A DNA stretch of 64,000 nt from Anarhynchus alexandrinus (lineage: Eukaryota > Chordata > Aves > Charadriiformes > Charadriidae): positions 3,418,758 through 3,482,757 of the forward strand of contig VUYV01000073.1 in the NCBI GenBank assembly GCA_008711295.1, read 5' to 3'. The position numbers and the translations under genes are program-made. Under the pieces are notes generated by a model. The model worked only from the letters and a program-made list of their open reading frames with translations. It had not been told where the DNA came from and searched no databases. Shown one piece after another: positions 13,901 to 26,700 of the stretch (its first letter is position 1; the number at the start of each line of letters is the position of its first letter).

Positions 13901-16806
13901 GGACTCCAACTTTCTCTTGTGAAATTCATCCTACCTTATGGTTCAAAACAGTGCCGTCATGTTGGGTGAAATACCTTGTGTATCAGAAATAAATAAATTA
14001 TTAAAAAAAAACACCCAACACATACACCTCTAATATTAAGAAGGCGTCAGTGATATTTTACAGCTAGCCAACTGTTACTGCCAGCCTGCATCACCAAAAG
14101 TGGAGTCCATTCCCCTGTAAATTCTCCAACATAAGTTACAGGCATTCATTAACACCCCTTCTCTGGTTTTGCCATCTTCCTTTCTTTTATACATCCAACA
14201 GCATTCAAAGACCATCCCACCATAACTGTGCTTCCCGCTCTCAGAGTGGCACAGAAACAAGTGCCCTACTCAGCCACTTTCGATTTTCAGTACTAGGACT
14301 GGATGAACTGGAGTTTTCTAAACAGAGTGGAACCACTAACATTTTGTCCTCCCACCACACAACTCCCCACCAACTCATCAGGCCGTTTATCCTTTTGGCT
14401 TCATTACAGCTCACAGTACAACTGTACAGTATACAGCTGAACCAACAGGACTGTTTTAACTCTACGCTGTAAGCCACATCACTGAAGCAGCCTCCCTCAT
14501 TGCTTTCACCTCAGTTTATAATACTGATTTGAACTCCACCGTTACTAAAAAGTTATAATAGCACACCTGAAGGAGACTGAGTATTTCCAAGTGGTAATAT
14601 GTCCACAAAGCTCCAACCTCACCATTTTTGACACCTACCTCTACAAAATTTATCTTTGTTAGCAGAGGCTTAAAATAAGCCTACTTGCAGCTGTGCCAAA
14701 GGCTGAGATTTAAGATTCTTATGTGGCCAAAAAAAAAAAAAAGCCAATAAATCAAAAAAATGAAGATACGCCAACATTCAGTGTCTCCCTCCTAATACAA
14801 CCCAGTGTAATCTCTTCTCCTTCCTCTCCGGGTTCGGATTTCAGTGAAGTTAAATGTCTGACCACATTGCCTCCATGTTCCTTGACAGTCTCAACTCAGC
14901 TGGAAATCGCTAGAACAAGAAACATCAAGAACATACCATGTCAAGAAATATCATGACATACACAGCACAGACATAGACTGTTCCTTTACTAAATTAAACG
15001 CAGCCCTCTGAGAATGCATGCTGTAACACCAGAGTAAACAGAGCCAGCTCCAATCTATCAGTTAAAAAAAAAAAAGGGGGGGGGGAAGCCCAGAAGGGAC
15101 TTCCTAGATCACCGATTCAATACTATTAATCTCTCTTTCATATGTACATCAAGCTACACCTGAAAAGCAGCTGTTTCTTCTGTCCCATACAATTAGAGTT
15201 GTTAGAACCCTCCTGCTCTACAAACAGCACAGTCAGGCAGCAAAACCGAGCTGCCACGCTTAGCATGGCAATCACTTTGATGGCAATCCAAGATCTGTTT
15301 TGTCACTATACCTTCCACAATCCAGAGGTAACGATCATTTATATTTTTTTCTTATCACACTCTGACACAACAAGCTAAAACGAAGGCATGTACATAACAC
15401 CTCAGCTAATCTTTGTAATCAGTAGTCTTTGTAATCAGGTTTGGCCTCTGATTAAGTGGAAGAATGGAATATAAATTAGAAACGTAATAAAAGCTAACCT
15501 ACATTTTTCAAGTACCTAACAGTTGTAAACATACAGACAGTAATCAACAGACTTTTTGGGGGGGGGGGGGGGGGAGGAAAACCCANGCTAAAAAGCAACT
15601 TCTGCTCTAGTTCTTTTAAAAGTATTAAGAACTTCAGCAAGTTTCTTCTGACCCTTATAGTCTCCCCAAAACCTCCTGACTGGGCAGAGCCAAGGGAGAT
15701 CAGCCTTTCTGGGCTACTAATTGCCACTGCAAGCACTCCTCTTTCCCAGTCTGAATCATCATCATGATGAATGAGGCCGAAAGTAGGTATCCCACCCTGA
15801 ACCAGTGCTCCAGCACTGAATGGAGACCTTTCCCCAAGACTTTGAAGACTGGTGCTCAAACCTTCTTACAGTGTATCCAGCTCAGAAACAAAGAAATTGA
15901 ATGATTCACTTCTCTCTGGCAAAGTGCTTGCAAAACACAGAGTACTCTGAGTTAATCTCTGTGTCCTTTTTTTTTTTTTACCCACACCCATCTTCTCCCC
16001 TACTCCTCCAAAAAAAGAAATTTCATAAAAGTCAAAACCTTTGCCTAGACTTCAGATAAATGGTAGTCCAGATGTACTAGCTTGTCCTACCTAAATTCTC
16101 TCTCAATTCCTACCCATGGTTTTCATCTTTCTGGTTCATGTCCTCCACTTGTTACTTCTACTGTAAGATGGCTCCAGTATTAGCAGAATGCTCAATTTAG
16201 CACGCTCCTGCTACGAAGTCCCAATGATAAAAGTTTATTCAAAAGAAGAAATTTTTCTTTTTAAGTCTTTTATAGCCTTAAATTTATTTTCTATGAAGAA
16301 AAACAAAAGCAGTAAGGCTGCCCACCACTGCCCTTTTAGCATTAACAGGAACAAGAACAGACCAAAATGGATCATACCAAGTAGTCACCAGAAGCAGCAG
16401 TAGCTGTAGTTGCTGTTATAAACTGTTCCTCAGTATTGACAAATTTCTACCACAGACAAGAAATCCATAGTTCTCTCACACACAAGAAAAGCAGTCAATA
16501 AAAAACCACAGAATCATAAATAATGATAATAATCTTATAAACAGAGTAATAACTCTAGTTGCTGAGAATCCAAAAAATTAGAAGATATGTTTTTGTACAA
16601 TAATCAGTTACAAATGAAGAGTAGGAACATTAAGATGGGCAAGCTCGGCTGCAATAAATTGTATCTCTATTGAACTTACATTTATGAGCCTTCAGGCCTT
16701 CAAACGACACCGGTCCATACTCATAGTACTCGTACTCCCAGGTGTAATCAGAGTTAGACAAGGCCTGCTGGGAGGTTCTGTTAGAAATCAGCCTCAGGGC
16801 AGACAT
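4586..16806 (-). CDS. MRAP2: Melanocortin receptor accessory protein 2 (three coding exons)
   Basis: Coding exons on the minus strand are 16806-16680, 10312-10213 and 4979-4586, 127+100+394 bases, joining in frame to 206 residues (human protein about 205). The product is a small single-pass membrane protein. The family is known to form antiparallel dimers, to bind MC4R and other melanocortin receptors, and to modulate GHSR and prokineticin receptors. In mammals it acts in hypothalamic energy balance. Visible features are an N-glycosylation sequon NRT at residues 9-11, the acidic aromatic stretch WEYEYYEYGPVSFEGLKAHK at 23-42, one hydrophobic segment at about 44-68 (SIVIGFWVGLAVFVIFMFF and beyond), and a polar cytoplasmic-type tail containing EKRFRMNSFV and ISEPPI. 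Both internal introns have GT-AG ends, and the codons split at Tyr43 and Asp76. The start ATG at 16806-16804 is the only one matching the family N-terminus (MSA-RLISNRTSQQ). No frameshift or premature stop is seen. Confidence 0.96.
4980..10212 (-). other. MRAP2: MRAP2 intron 3
   Basis: Intron between the transmembrane exon and the last exon. It is about 5.2 kb with donor GTGAGT at 10212-10207 and acceptor AG at 4981-4980. It contains one old CR1 fragment near 8603-8760 and poly(A)/poly(T) tracts near 6790, 7565 and 9540. Two adjacent open frames on the minus strand at 5252-5716 are separated by a stop and show no domain I recognise. Confidence 0.85.
8603..8760 (-). repeat. CR1 LINE 3' fragment
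   Basis: On the plus strand this reads as the reverse complement of a CR1 tail. It opens with AATCATAG, then GATTGGAAGGGACTTCCAGA, a line resembling 'ccaggcaaggcc', and ends near 'ctaggcaacctgttc'. About 155 bases, clearly diverged, so an old insertion. Confidence 0.8.
10213..10312 (-). CDS. MRAP2: MRAP2 transmembrane exon (residues 43-76)
   Basis: Exactly 100 bases between acceptor TTTTTCACCAG (AG at 10314-10313) and donor GA|GTGAGT (GT at 10212-10211). It encodes SIVIGFWVGLAVFVIFMFF followed by VLTLLTKTGAPHQ, the single membrane-spanning segment. In the family the residues flanking this helix govern dual topology and dimerisation. The exon starts with the last two bases of the Tyr43 codon and ends with the first two of Asp76, so it is phase-compatible with both neighbours. 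Confidence 0.96.
12250..12486 (+). repeat. CR1 LINE 3' end
   Basis: Contains the CR1 3' hallmarks in order: CTGGGAACAGGCTGCCCAGG at about 12317, 'ggagattttcaagacccgcctggatgcagt' type sequence, then TTGGACTCGATGATCTCTAG and GGTCCCTTCCAACTCTGAAA. It ends in a degenerate TTCCGTGATTCAT tail. Sense orientation on the plus strand. Confidence 0.9.
12646..12868 (+). repeat. CR1 LINE 3' end, second copy in tandem orientation
   Basis: Starts with AGGAAGAAATTTTTCACTAT. It continues through CATTGGAACAGGTTGCCCAG and CCCTGCCCATAGCAGGGG to GGTCCCTTCCAACCTAAACC and the tail TTCTAGGATTCTATAA. It belongs to a different CR1 subfamily from the copy 160 bases upstream, because the wording of the last 100 bases differs, so these are two separate insertions rather than a duplication. 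Confidence 0.92.
15558..15586. other. Poly-G run with unresolved base
   Basis: About 17 consecutive G are followed by GAGGAAAACCCA and a single N at 15586. It is probably a sequencing or assembly stall at a homopolymer, and the true length is uncertain. Confidence 0.8.
16680..16806 (-). CDS. MRAP2: MRAP2 first coding exon (residues 1-43)
   Basis: Begins at ATG 16806-16804 (MSALRLISNRTSQQ) and ends in the Tyr43 codon at donor T|GTAAGT. It encodes the N-terminal region with sequon NRTS and the conserved motif YEYYEYGPVSFEGLKAHK. The upstream acceptor is either TTTATTTAG at 16822-16814 or CACAG at about 16835-16831. Both leave the same start codon and only change the 5' UTR by some 17 bases. 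From memory, mammals have Ile where this copy has the second Tyr of EYGPV. Confidence 0.95.
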
Positions 16807-17024
16807 GTTGCACCTAAATAAATATATACCTGTGGATACGAAATGCATTAATAGAGACTGCACACTTTCAGCGCATCTTTTGATTTTATACAGATTCCTT
16901 TCTTATTTATGGGATCTCTGCCTCGTCACTGTTCCCAAGAAGAGCCACTCACACTTACAGAGGCTTCCTTTAAAATCCAGTATCACTGCCCCATCAGACA
17001 AGGCCAACACATGCCATGAAAATC

Positions 17025-17945
17025 TGGAGGGAGAAATGGCTGGGCCACCAGGCTCAGAGGGTTATATCATCAATACAAAGTCCAGATGGCAGCTGGTTAC
17101 CAGCAGTACCCCTGAGATTGATATTGGGCTAACAGGTTTAACATCTTCCTTAAAGAGCTGGACAGTGAAATGGAGTGCACTTGTAGCAAGCTTATGGATT
17201 ACAGGAGGACAGTCAAGAGGCTGGAGGGCAGACTGCTACTCAGAGGGACCTGGACAAGCTGGAGAAAGGGACTGACAGGAACCTCATGAGGATCACCAAT
17301 GCAAATGCAAAGTCCTGCATCTGGGAGGGAATAATCCCATGCAGTAGTACAGGCTGGGGGTTGACTGCTGGGGAGCAGCTCTGCAGAGAAGGACCTGTGA
17401 TGGACAACAAGCTGAACACAAATCAGCAATATGCCTTGTGGAAAAAAAGGCCAAGTGTGTACTGGGCTGAATTAACAAGAGTGTAGCCCGCAGGTCAAGA
17501 GAACTGTTTAGTCTTCTCTACTCACCACTGGTAAGACTGTATCTGGGTTACTGTATCTTGTTTCAGTGTCCCCAATAACAGAAAGACACAGACATGCTGG
17601 GGCAAGTCCAGTGGCAGGCCACCAAAATGGTCAGAGAGCTGAAGCACAGGATGCATGAGAGCCTAAGGGAACTGGGTTTATTTAGCCTGGAGAAGAGAAG
17701 GCTCCTGGGAGACCTTAGTGCTGTCTACAGTTACAGTTACAGTCAGAGGGTGCAGAGATGATGGAGCCAGACTCTTCGCAGAGGTGCAGAGTCAGAGGAC
17801 AAGAAGCAACGAACACAAATTGGCAAATGGAAAATTTAAATTAGATACAAGGAAAAATTTACCTGATCTAGTTGAACATGCTTTGAGCAGGAGGCTGGAC
17901 CAGATGACCACCAGAGGTCCCTTCCAACCTAAATTTCTCTGTGCT
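17025..17945 (+). repeat. CR1 LINE, 0.9 kb 3' portion
   Basis: A degraded copy spanning the end of the reverse-transcriptase ORF and the 3' UTR. Recognisable stretches are GGGCCACCAGGCTCAGAGGG near 17042, AGTCCTGCATCTGGGAGGGA near 17310, GAACTGGGTTTATTTAGCCT near 17668, and GGTCCCTTCCAACCTAAATT at 17917-17936, with a decayed tail. Many stops break the ORF. Sense on the plus strand, antisense to MRAP2. Confidence 0.9.
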
Positions 17946-20900
17946 AACAAACAGCTTCAATATGCCACTATGGAAGGAAAATAAAGCAGGAGCAGTTTTC
18001 CCCACACATTAACAAAACTGCAATGCAACACTAAGCATCATTAAATTGTCTTGATAGATATTTCTGTCATTACCACAACACCCCACTAGGGATTTGCATT
18101 TTGCAGAGTGATTTTTTCAGAATATTAAGACAGTTTTGTGCATTCCAAAAAAGAGCACATCTCTACACAAAACATCTGCTATAGCAGCTAGAGTCAGTAC
18201 ACCCAACTTGAAATCCAACATATTATAAAATACTTTCTGTAAAAGCAAATTGAGCTTTGGGTAATTTTGCATTCAATTAAAACCCAGTGGGGTGAAGACT
18301 TCACGCAGTTCATAAAACTATTGCAATTACTTGTTCTGTGGACAATGAAACTTCTCGGATCACAAAGTCAAATCCAGATAAAATTTCTTGAAAAGAAGGG
18401 TCCTAAATAGCCGTGTCACTCAAAATAACTGAACCTTCAGTCCTTCCTAAGGATAATTAGATTGACTAAGGCTCTGCAAGTAAAGCACATTATTCAAGCA
18501 CTAGGAGGGCCATACATAAAGAACAGGAATCAGGCACAAAACAATGAATACAAATTCATCCAGGGAATATAAACAGCTTTTCAAATTTGTATAAGAGTTC
18601 TTTCTGCAACTATTTTACTATGAGTAAACACTTGCAGGAATGTCTCAAAACAATTTTAAATAAATAGTGAAGTATATGCCTGAAAAAGTAAACTTCATAC
18701 CCAGTTACAATGTTCGGAACCTTGAACACATACCAAAACTTGACTAGCAAGTGATAAATCCTTTAAAACAATAAATTGATCTATTTCTCAACTCAAACCC
18801 ACTTAGTTTTCACAATGACCAATTTGCCAACAGGAAGGGGGTGGGGGGGAGCAATGAGAGAAGTGACCAACCCATTCAGTTGCTTGGGTCAGGGTAAGGA
18901 GCTTCACATTACTCTCACTCTCCTTTAGCCACTCACAAAACTCCAAGCGAGAATAAATAGCCTGAAGCATAAAGGAGGAAGAAAACGAGATGGCTGTAAT
19001 GGACAATCCAATTCATGGCTGAGGATGTTTCCCATCTTCTACTTCCAACCCTTAAAAAAACACGACAGATGGAGGTAAGTGTCTGTGAGTGACTGTACTA
19101 ACAGTAAAGTTCCTCCTTAGCGTTCCCCATGACTAGAAAACCTTCTTGTTTCCTGGAACCAAAGAAAGAATGTCTAAGGAAGCTTTAGGCAGATTTTTTT
19201 CTTGTCTTTAATAAACTAAGGTAACTGTTGCCTTCTGGGAGAAGCAAATGGCACAGAGAATAACCTACGATTTTGTCCTACCTTGCTCCCTTCTCAGCTC
19301 TGTCATTTGTCTCTTACAAGACCTTGTGTTTCATTTTGTGACTGAGCCCTAAGAGACTACATGGTGCTGCACAGGGTTCCCACCATCTTTTTCCCCTCCT
19401 CAGTGTTTTGTTGATGATAGGTCTCTTGCCAAATGTTATTACCACATTCCTGTTTAAGGACTGCTTTTATCTTTTATAGCCTTCTATCAAAGTCTTTCAT
19501 TTAAATATTTCTCATGTAAAAAGAGCTGAACAGTAGTCTGCAGGCAGAAAACTTCAGAATAGGGTACATGAACAGTCTGAAAAACATTTCCTCTTCCACC
19601 TTAAGTGCAAGAAGATTGGTTTAATTGGGCCACATGCAGATCTCTTTCCTGATCTAGTCACCAGTGTCCATTTATGATTTATGGAAGAATAGCCACCTCC
19701 ATGACACAAAGAATCTGTCCTGTTTTAGTCTTAGGTTAGGACTAGAAGCTCCCATGTTTCACCACCGACTACAAGCATTTCTAGACTTACTTCCACTGTA
19801 GACAAGCCACTATCAGAGGATGAGATGCTAACTGAAACCTGGGTCACCAGCTCCCAGGCTAAAGCTTTGCCTCAGGATTTGCCTCTTAATCATCCAAGCT
19901 TAAACATTGTCTCAAACTAGCTCATTTGTAAGCTTTGTCTGTCCAAATCCCTCTAAAACCTCAGCCTGAAACATTTTAAAGCAAACCTTTTCTACTTAAA
20001 AAGCCAGCCTAGTATGGTGGGACAAGGACCAGCACAGCCTAAGTAGTGAACATTAAGACCTTGCATCTCCTGAAGAAGAGCAAAGCAGGGTGAGATGGCA
20101 TACTAGCAGCCTGTCACGTGCATCTGCCAGGCTGAAGCAGGTCACGGAGGGACTGCGGGTGCCAGATAAGGGCTTCTGGGAAGGAATTCCCCCAGGAGAT
20201 GCACTCAAGTGCTCTTTCTGCCAGGAGTGGACAGCAGTGATTCATCACACAGCTCTGAGGCATGACAGGGAGCTCATCTAATTGACCTTGCTGAGGGTTT
20301 TTTGAGGGGGCACAGGAGTTGTTTAAGGCAAACATGAAAGCCCCTCTGTTGACTTTGATGTATATGGATGTAGACAGCCTTTCCTCACCCTGGCTCATTT
20401 CTTTCAGGAGCAAGTAAGTGAGCAACAAAAAGCTTCACTTTGATCACTCAAGAAACCCCAAAGCAGGGCTGTGTTCAGTGCTGCCAGCCAGGAGATTCAG
20501 GCAGGTCAGTCTCTTGGAAACTAAAAAGGGCAAGCGCTCATAGCCTTCTTCTGGAGCATTGGGTTGGTCTCTGCAGATAAAGGACGTCAACAGGTACCCA
20601 ACACTCTCCATGGAGACATGATCACAACTCCTGGAGTTGAATTGTATCTTCATGAGAACTCATTTGTAACCTGCGTGAAAGTTTGTAAGGTCACAGCTTG
20701 CTTGCCAGCGGTACCTGAGCAATCCGGTTTGACCGTTGGGCTATATCTGCACAAAATCCACATCTCTGAGTGCAGTAGTGGGGCATCAAACACTGCTGCA
20801 GTTCAGCTATTTGCTTCAATCCGGACATCACTGGCACATTGCACAATGCTTGCAACCACTTACCTTTCAAACTGAGTCACTGTAAAGGCAGAACTGGACA

Positions 20901-21340
20901 CATGCCGTATCTGAAGCACAACTTTGTGGCTTACACCACCACTGGGGCCACAAAGGCAAATCAGGTTTTGTGTACATGTGGAACCAGCCTTGTATGTAAC
21001 CAGCAACAACGACCTCCAATTGACCTGTAAGCACAAGAATAAATCCATGTGGACTTGTTAATGTACTGTTCATTTCTGGAGCAAGAGAAAGTACCAATAT
21101 GGTAGACACAAGCAACTTAGTAAATTTTAAATCAACAACTACATTTGTTTTCCACATACTTCCATTCTGCTTACTGCTATAGAGTCTAAGCACTTTGCAG
21201 TCTTCATAGAATAAACAAACTGTTGGCCCCTTGCAAACTGTGAAGATCCCAAAAGCCAGGCAGAAAAAAAAAAAAAGTAGCAGCCTGAGAAAGCTTAGCA
21301 CACCCTGATGCATCAGCTCCATCAGCTAGGCAGTACAATT

Positions 21341-21741
21341 AGAATCATAGAATGGTTTAGGTTGGAAAGGACCTTGAAGATCATCGAGTTCCAACCCCCC
21401 TGCCATAGGCAGGGACACCTCCCACTAGACCAGGTTGCCCAAGGCCACATCCAGCCTGGCCTTGAACACCTCCAGGGATGGGGCCTCAACAACCTCTCTG
21501 GGCAACCTGTTCCAGTGCCTTACCACCCTCAAAGTGAAAAACTTCTTCCTAATGTTCAATCTAAACCTGCCCTCTTCCAGTTTGAAGCCATTCCCCCTCG
21601 TCCTATCACTACATGCCCTAGTAAAAAGTCCTTCCCCGGCTCTCCTGTAGGCCCCCTTCAGGTACTGGAAGGCTGCAATAAGATCTCCCCAGAGCCTTCT
21701 CTTCTCCAGACTGAACAGCCCCAACTCTTTCAGCCTCAGAT
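21341..21741 (-). repeat. CR1 LINE 3' end
   Basis: Plus strand reads AGAATCATAGAATGGTTTAG then GTTGGAAAGGACCTTGAAGA, the reverse complement of a well-preserved CR1 tail. It continues through CTCTGGGCAACCTGTTCCAG to TTCTCTTCTCCAGACTGAAC. About 400 bases, one of the least diverged CR1 copies in the window. Confidence 0.95.
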
Positions 21742-23472
21742 TAACCCAGAAGTTGTTAGCTATGAGAATTTAACAACTCAGGCTGTTACCACACCCCGTA
21801 AGTTCCCCATAGCAGCAACAATATTCTGCATGGGGGAAGAAGGGAATCACCCCCCACCACCGCATTCCTTTTTACTCCATCCCAAGGACTAAGAGGTGAG
21901 GTCAGAGGAAAAGAAGTCAATGACGAAAGCAACCACAGACTTGCTTTACTCTGTGCTGCATGAGCTCAAAGGTAATACAGACCCCATCTTTCTACAACCC
22001 TACTACATGGCTATTGCTTCAAACAAGCTGTGCCATTCCCAACCACTGATGAAAAAGCAGTTTGCAGGAAACACTTAACCAATGGTCCTTGCTTCTTGCT
22101 AATTCTCAAGATTGTAGACGTGCAGGATTTGAGATCAAACTTGTGGTCTTCAGGGGAACGCCCAGTCTTCCTGCCTACAATAAAAGAGAGGAAAGCAAGC
22201 TATACTAAACAAGTGAAATTTAGCAAGAAAAATAGAAAGATAACTGAAAACGGACTGTACAACTGAAAAAAAAATAAAAAAAACAATCATTCATGCTAAT
22301 TGTGAATGCATAACACCTGGGACTTTTCTTGGAGAGAAAAGAAAGTACCACTGTTAACATTGGTTATGTTTGTGATTGATGCTTACCAACAGCATCATAT
22401 GCATAAGCCACTGCACTAAAATAGCAAGAATGATGTATTCATCACAAAAGGACTTTGTGACAATGGTAAGAAAAAACACTGGTTTAGCCACGGCTTATTC
22501 TGGGAACTAAGGATGAGAAATTACAAAGTTACAGACATCTGTGCCTCATAGCACTCTATTACACATCATATAACATATATTTTGTTATCCTTATAACTGT
22601 GCAATGTAAAATAGACTCCAACAATAAACTGCTTATATACCACACATATAAATTCTCATGAAAATACCTTATTTTCTATGTACTGATGCTTCATGTCTTG
22701 CACTGTGTGTGCTGCAGTGTAAAAGGTCTCCATGCCATTCTATACAACTTGCATGCTAATTGTATAGCTACTATTTGTACTTAATTTAAAAAGCGATGAC
22801 TTTCTAGTAAAATTTAACAAATAAGAGATCAAAACAGTTTGCCAAGTATTTTCCTAAGAGATAATAATGATATAGGCAAGTACTAATGCCCACCTAGTAG
22901 TTCAACTCAGTAGGGGCCACCTGGAGGTTAAAGAGAAATGAAATCATACTGTACTATGAGTTCAGAAACAACTATATGAATTTGAAAATAGATACAGCAA
23001 ACATTATATAAGCTCACTCATAAGCCTTGTCTGAGAAAACATCTGAATTATACCTAACATGGCATCATTCTGTAATCCTTCTGCTCTTAAAAAGTTTCAG
23101 TCCTGCACTGACAGTAAAGAGACATGGAATAGTTAGTACAGAGCTGTTGGGACTTGCTCCCAAAACACACTGAAGCAAATAGCTTAGCTTAACTCCAGTA
23201 CCAAAAGTCTTAAAAATTACAGCCAGAATACACAGTCTTAAGAGACAGTATTATCTACAAATAATAAAGAGATCTTAGCTATAATTCCATTTATTTCCTG
23301 CAGCTAGGACAGAATTACACAATCAATCCATCATCCAGCTTCAATGTAAGAATTTGAGCTTCAGTTGAGCTCAGAAAACATTTCATTTTGACATTCAAGA
23401 CGGCAAAAACTGATATATTACAAGAATTCACCCTTCCACCCAAATAATACATCTCTACACAAAAAAAACCCC

Positions 23473-23719
23473 AAACTTAACAGTTATTATAGTCATAGTG
23501 GAAAACAAGACTAAATCTTCCTTTTAAGCAAAGAAAACTATTTTTCTAAAGAGAAAACAAATAGATAAAACTGCATCTGAATAACAGGTTTNACCCAAAC
23601 AAACTTAACAGTTATTATAGTCATAGTGGAAAACAAGACTAAATCTTCCTTTTAAGCAAAGAAAACTATTTTTCTAAAGAGAAAACAAATAGATAAAACT
23701 GCATCTGAATAACAGGTTT
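23473..23719. other. 119-base direct duplication joined by one N (likely assembly artefact)
   Basis: 23473-23591 and 23601-23719 are the same 119 bases, from AAACTTAACAGTTATTATAG to CTGAATAACAGGTTT, with no difference I can find. They are separated by 'N acccaaac'. The N at 23592 falls directly at the end of the first copy. This pattern fits overlapping contig ends that were abutted instead of merged. Confidence 0.85.
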
Positions 23720-26700
23720 AAATTTCTGAGCAAGTTTTAAAGAGGGCAGATCATCCTTACTACAGTTTTTCCAGACGTGCCCCAGCTGAACCTCCACTGA
23801 ACCTACTTCTGGAGGGCAGCAGGCTCACAGACATGGCTGCAGACACAGCAAGGCTGTGGTCAGAAGAGAGCTCTGGGTATTGCTGAGCCCATCCTCCTCT
23901 CCCCACTAAAAGTGGACCTCTTCTCAGATGTGCACATACAGCAGCTTCAAAACGCAAGTTCCCTCAAGACCAACCAGCCTAGAAGCCCCATCAATAAGCA
24001 CTAAGGTACTGAGACCTTTTAGCCCTGTAACATTACAAATGCTGACAGGAACGGTACATGTAAGTATACTCAACACCTTCCAAAAGAAAAGCTTTTTCCC
24101 TCAGCTGTTTATAACACTGCCAATTTTAACCTTTCACACTACAAATTTTTTAACCTTCAACCTTTCAGAGGTCCCAGGCTGATTTGTTACAGAAAACCCT
24201 CAAGTGAAAGAGCTCTGGCATATCCACTAATGAGGCGAGAGTAAACCGTTCAGCAAGTTTGCAACTGGCCTGCCCTGAATGCCTCTGCTTTTGGGCTACA
24301 CTATCTTCCTGAATTTTCCTGGCTTATTTCTTTATTTTATTAAATGTCTCTTTTTATTAGCTTTATTCCCACAGAAACCTTAGCACTGAGATGGGGATGT
24401 TTTGGTTTCCTTGCTAACCCTGAAGTCTGTCAATCCAATGCCTTATTCTAAGTAGAAAGAAAAGAAAGCTTTCCCCCCTCCATGCTCTTACTGATCAGCC
24501 CACTGCAGGTCAACTGGAATGGCTCCATCAGAAGATCAGTTAGCTATTAAGAAGGTATTTTAAAAACAACTCTACTTGTGTTATCACTTAAGAACCTACT
24601 AAAAAAAGAAAAGCAGCCTCAGTAGTAGGGACAGAACAAACACTAATTTTTTGTAACTAGAGGATTATATTAAATTTGCAAACAAAAAAAAAATCTCACT
24701 GTACATTTACGTCAATACAAGTAACCCTATGCATAGGGTTACTAGACTAGATTTACTCAAATCAGCTAGTCTGCAAACCATAAAAAAACACTGGAAGCAT
24801 AGGGCTCAGTGTAGCCAAAAGAACAACTGAATCCAAGAACAGAAACACCCAGGAGTATTTCAAATAAGCACACCTAAACCGACGATTTGTAACAAGGGCA
24901 AGGCTGAGAGAAGGAGCTACTCTTGTGTGATTGCTTCTGGGAAACTCAGTGCTGATTAAAAGCTGAAATCGCCCAGGCTCCCTTCATGTCAGTTACCTGG
25001 GCCTGAAGACACACTTTGCCAGAGGTGCTGCTGCTGCACAGGCCACCCTTACCAAACCTGCAGGGTGCTCCGTCGCAATGTGCCAGCCCCTGGGTTTAAA
25101 TGCAGAGCAGCTGTTCGTAGGGTTGCACAGCCACGAAAATGGATAAGTGCATTCAGGCCTCATTTCATAGCTCTGTTTCGGCTTTGCATCAGCGAAAAAA
25201 ACACCAAAGTGCCAAGGATGACAAGCAGAGTGGAAGCAGAGTACGTTTCCCCTCTCCCATAACAAAATAAGGTTCTAATCTTCACATAATGTCCATCTGG
25301 TCTGAGGTACAGGCCACAGCACACCTCTCATAGCACCTCTTCACTTCTCAGTGGTTCTCCCCACAGAAATAGTTTTATTCCTAGTCTACACTGAAGCCAG
25401 TGGAAGATAAACTGGCAGAGATAAAAAAAAAAACCACAACCCAAAACCACAAGCTAGGTACGATAAACCATTGTTCAGAGCTACTCCCACACTTGGGTAT
25501 CTCACAGCCATGGTTTGACAGTGCTATGGTACAAAGATCTTCAGTTTATGCTCTCACTCACACAGGGCCTGTAAAGCCGTAATCTCTCAGACACAAAGTA
25601 ACGCTTGAGCTTTTCAATTTGGAAAGTCAGTTATGTATTACATTTCCTCAAGAACTAACAAAATAAAATAAAAATACAGCTTTTCTTGAAAACTTCCACA
25701 CTTGGATGACAAACGCTTTCTGAACTTTTGTAGTTAGCCTACAATAAGGTGCAGAAATTTCGCCTTAATCGGTTCAGTAAGAATTTCAAACAGTTGCTGA
25801 GATGGAGCAGTTTATTAAAAGTCAAACTGGTTTGGGATTTTTCCAAACCAGAACTGGTTTTTTCCTGTCTTTAGATCTAATTCTTCCCTCCAGTGCTGCT
25901 AAAGAAGCAAACGATTTCTTGTAGTGTCTTAGATAGAAACTTCTTTTCAGGTAAATCAGACAGCAGTACACGACTCACAAGAACGTATCTTGAATTCTCC
26001 CATTCTTAATCCCCGCCACGTCTCTGTGCTCCACCAGGTTATAAACAAGTAACTAGAGACCAAGGAAACATCATTAAAATAGTACAACCAAGGCCCACTG
26101 CAGTGCATATGCAGAATAAAGCCTTCATTTATTTGTCCTAAAATTTGTACTAAGGTTTTTCCAGTAATAGCTTGTATTATTGGTTCAAAGACTGAAAATT
26201 TGATGTAAACTGTTGAATAAGCTGCAAGAGTATCATCCGTGCTTCCCCTTAAAACCTCTTCCACCACAAAGTGTATGTGGATGACCAGTAAAAAAAAAAA
26301 AAAGTCAGTAAATGACTTTGTCCAGTTCTTAATATTCTGGATTTTTTCCCCTCAAAAATAAAGTATTCTTTTGCAATAGCTTGGTTTATTTTACACTTTT
26401 TCGCTTGCAATTGATACACCCAGACTGCTCATTATTTTGGCAAAAATGGAGCCAGACTGTCCTCAGTCAATAAAGAGTTGCCATTCCCCTGGCATCTTTC
26501 CGGGTATTTACTCCTGTGGCAAAAAATTATCTCCGCTCTCTGATTAGGAACCTGAATAGGAAACCACAAATGGACAAGAAAAAACAAGCTGTATTTGAGA
26601 CTACTACCTGATTATCTCCAAGCAGAAACCAAAACATCTATTTATTTCCACAGTGGTTACGTAAATCTGCACCCCTGTGTATACAGCCTCTGGGGAGCTC

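Larger units (their letters stand above)
10313..16679 (-). other. MRAP2: MRAP2 intron 2
   Basis: About 6.4 kb with donor GTAAGT at 16679-16674 and acceptor CACCAG. It holds two CR1 tails at 12.25-12.87 kb and a run of about 17 G followed by a single N at 15586. Otherwise it is AT-rich, with no further exon supported. Confidence 0.85.

Noticed and set aside
15086..15140. Possible CR1-like words (AGAAGGGACTTCCTAGATCA)
   Set aside because: Too short and diverged, with no further CR1 sequence next to it.
21425..21724. Open frames within CR1 tails (also at 12672, 45632, 48521 and 54221)
   Set aside because: They are translations of the CR1 3' region in various frames, not genes.
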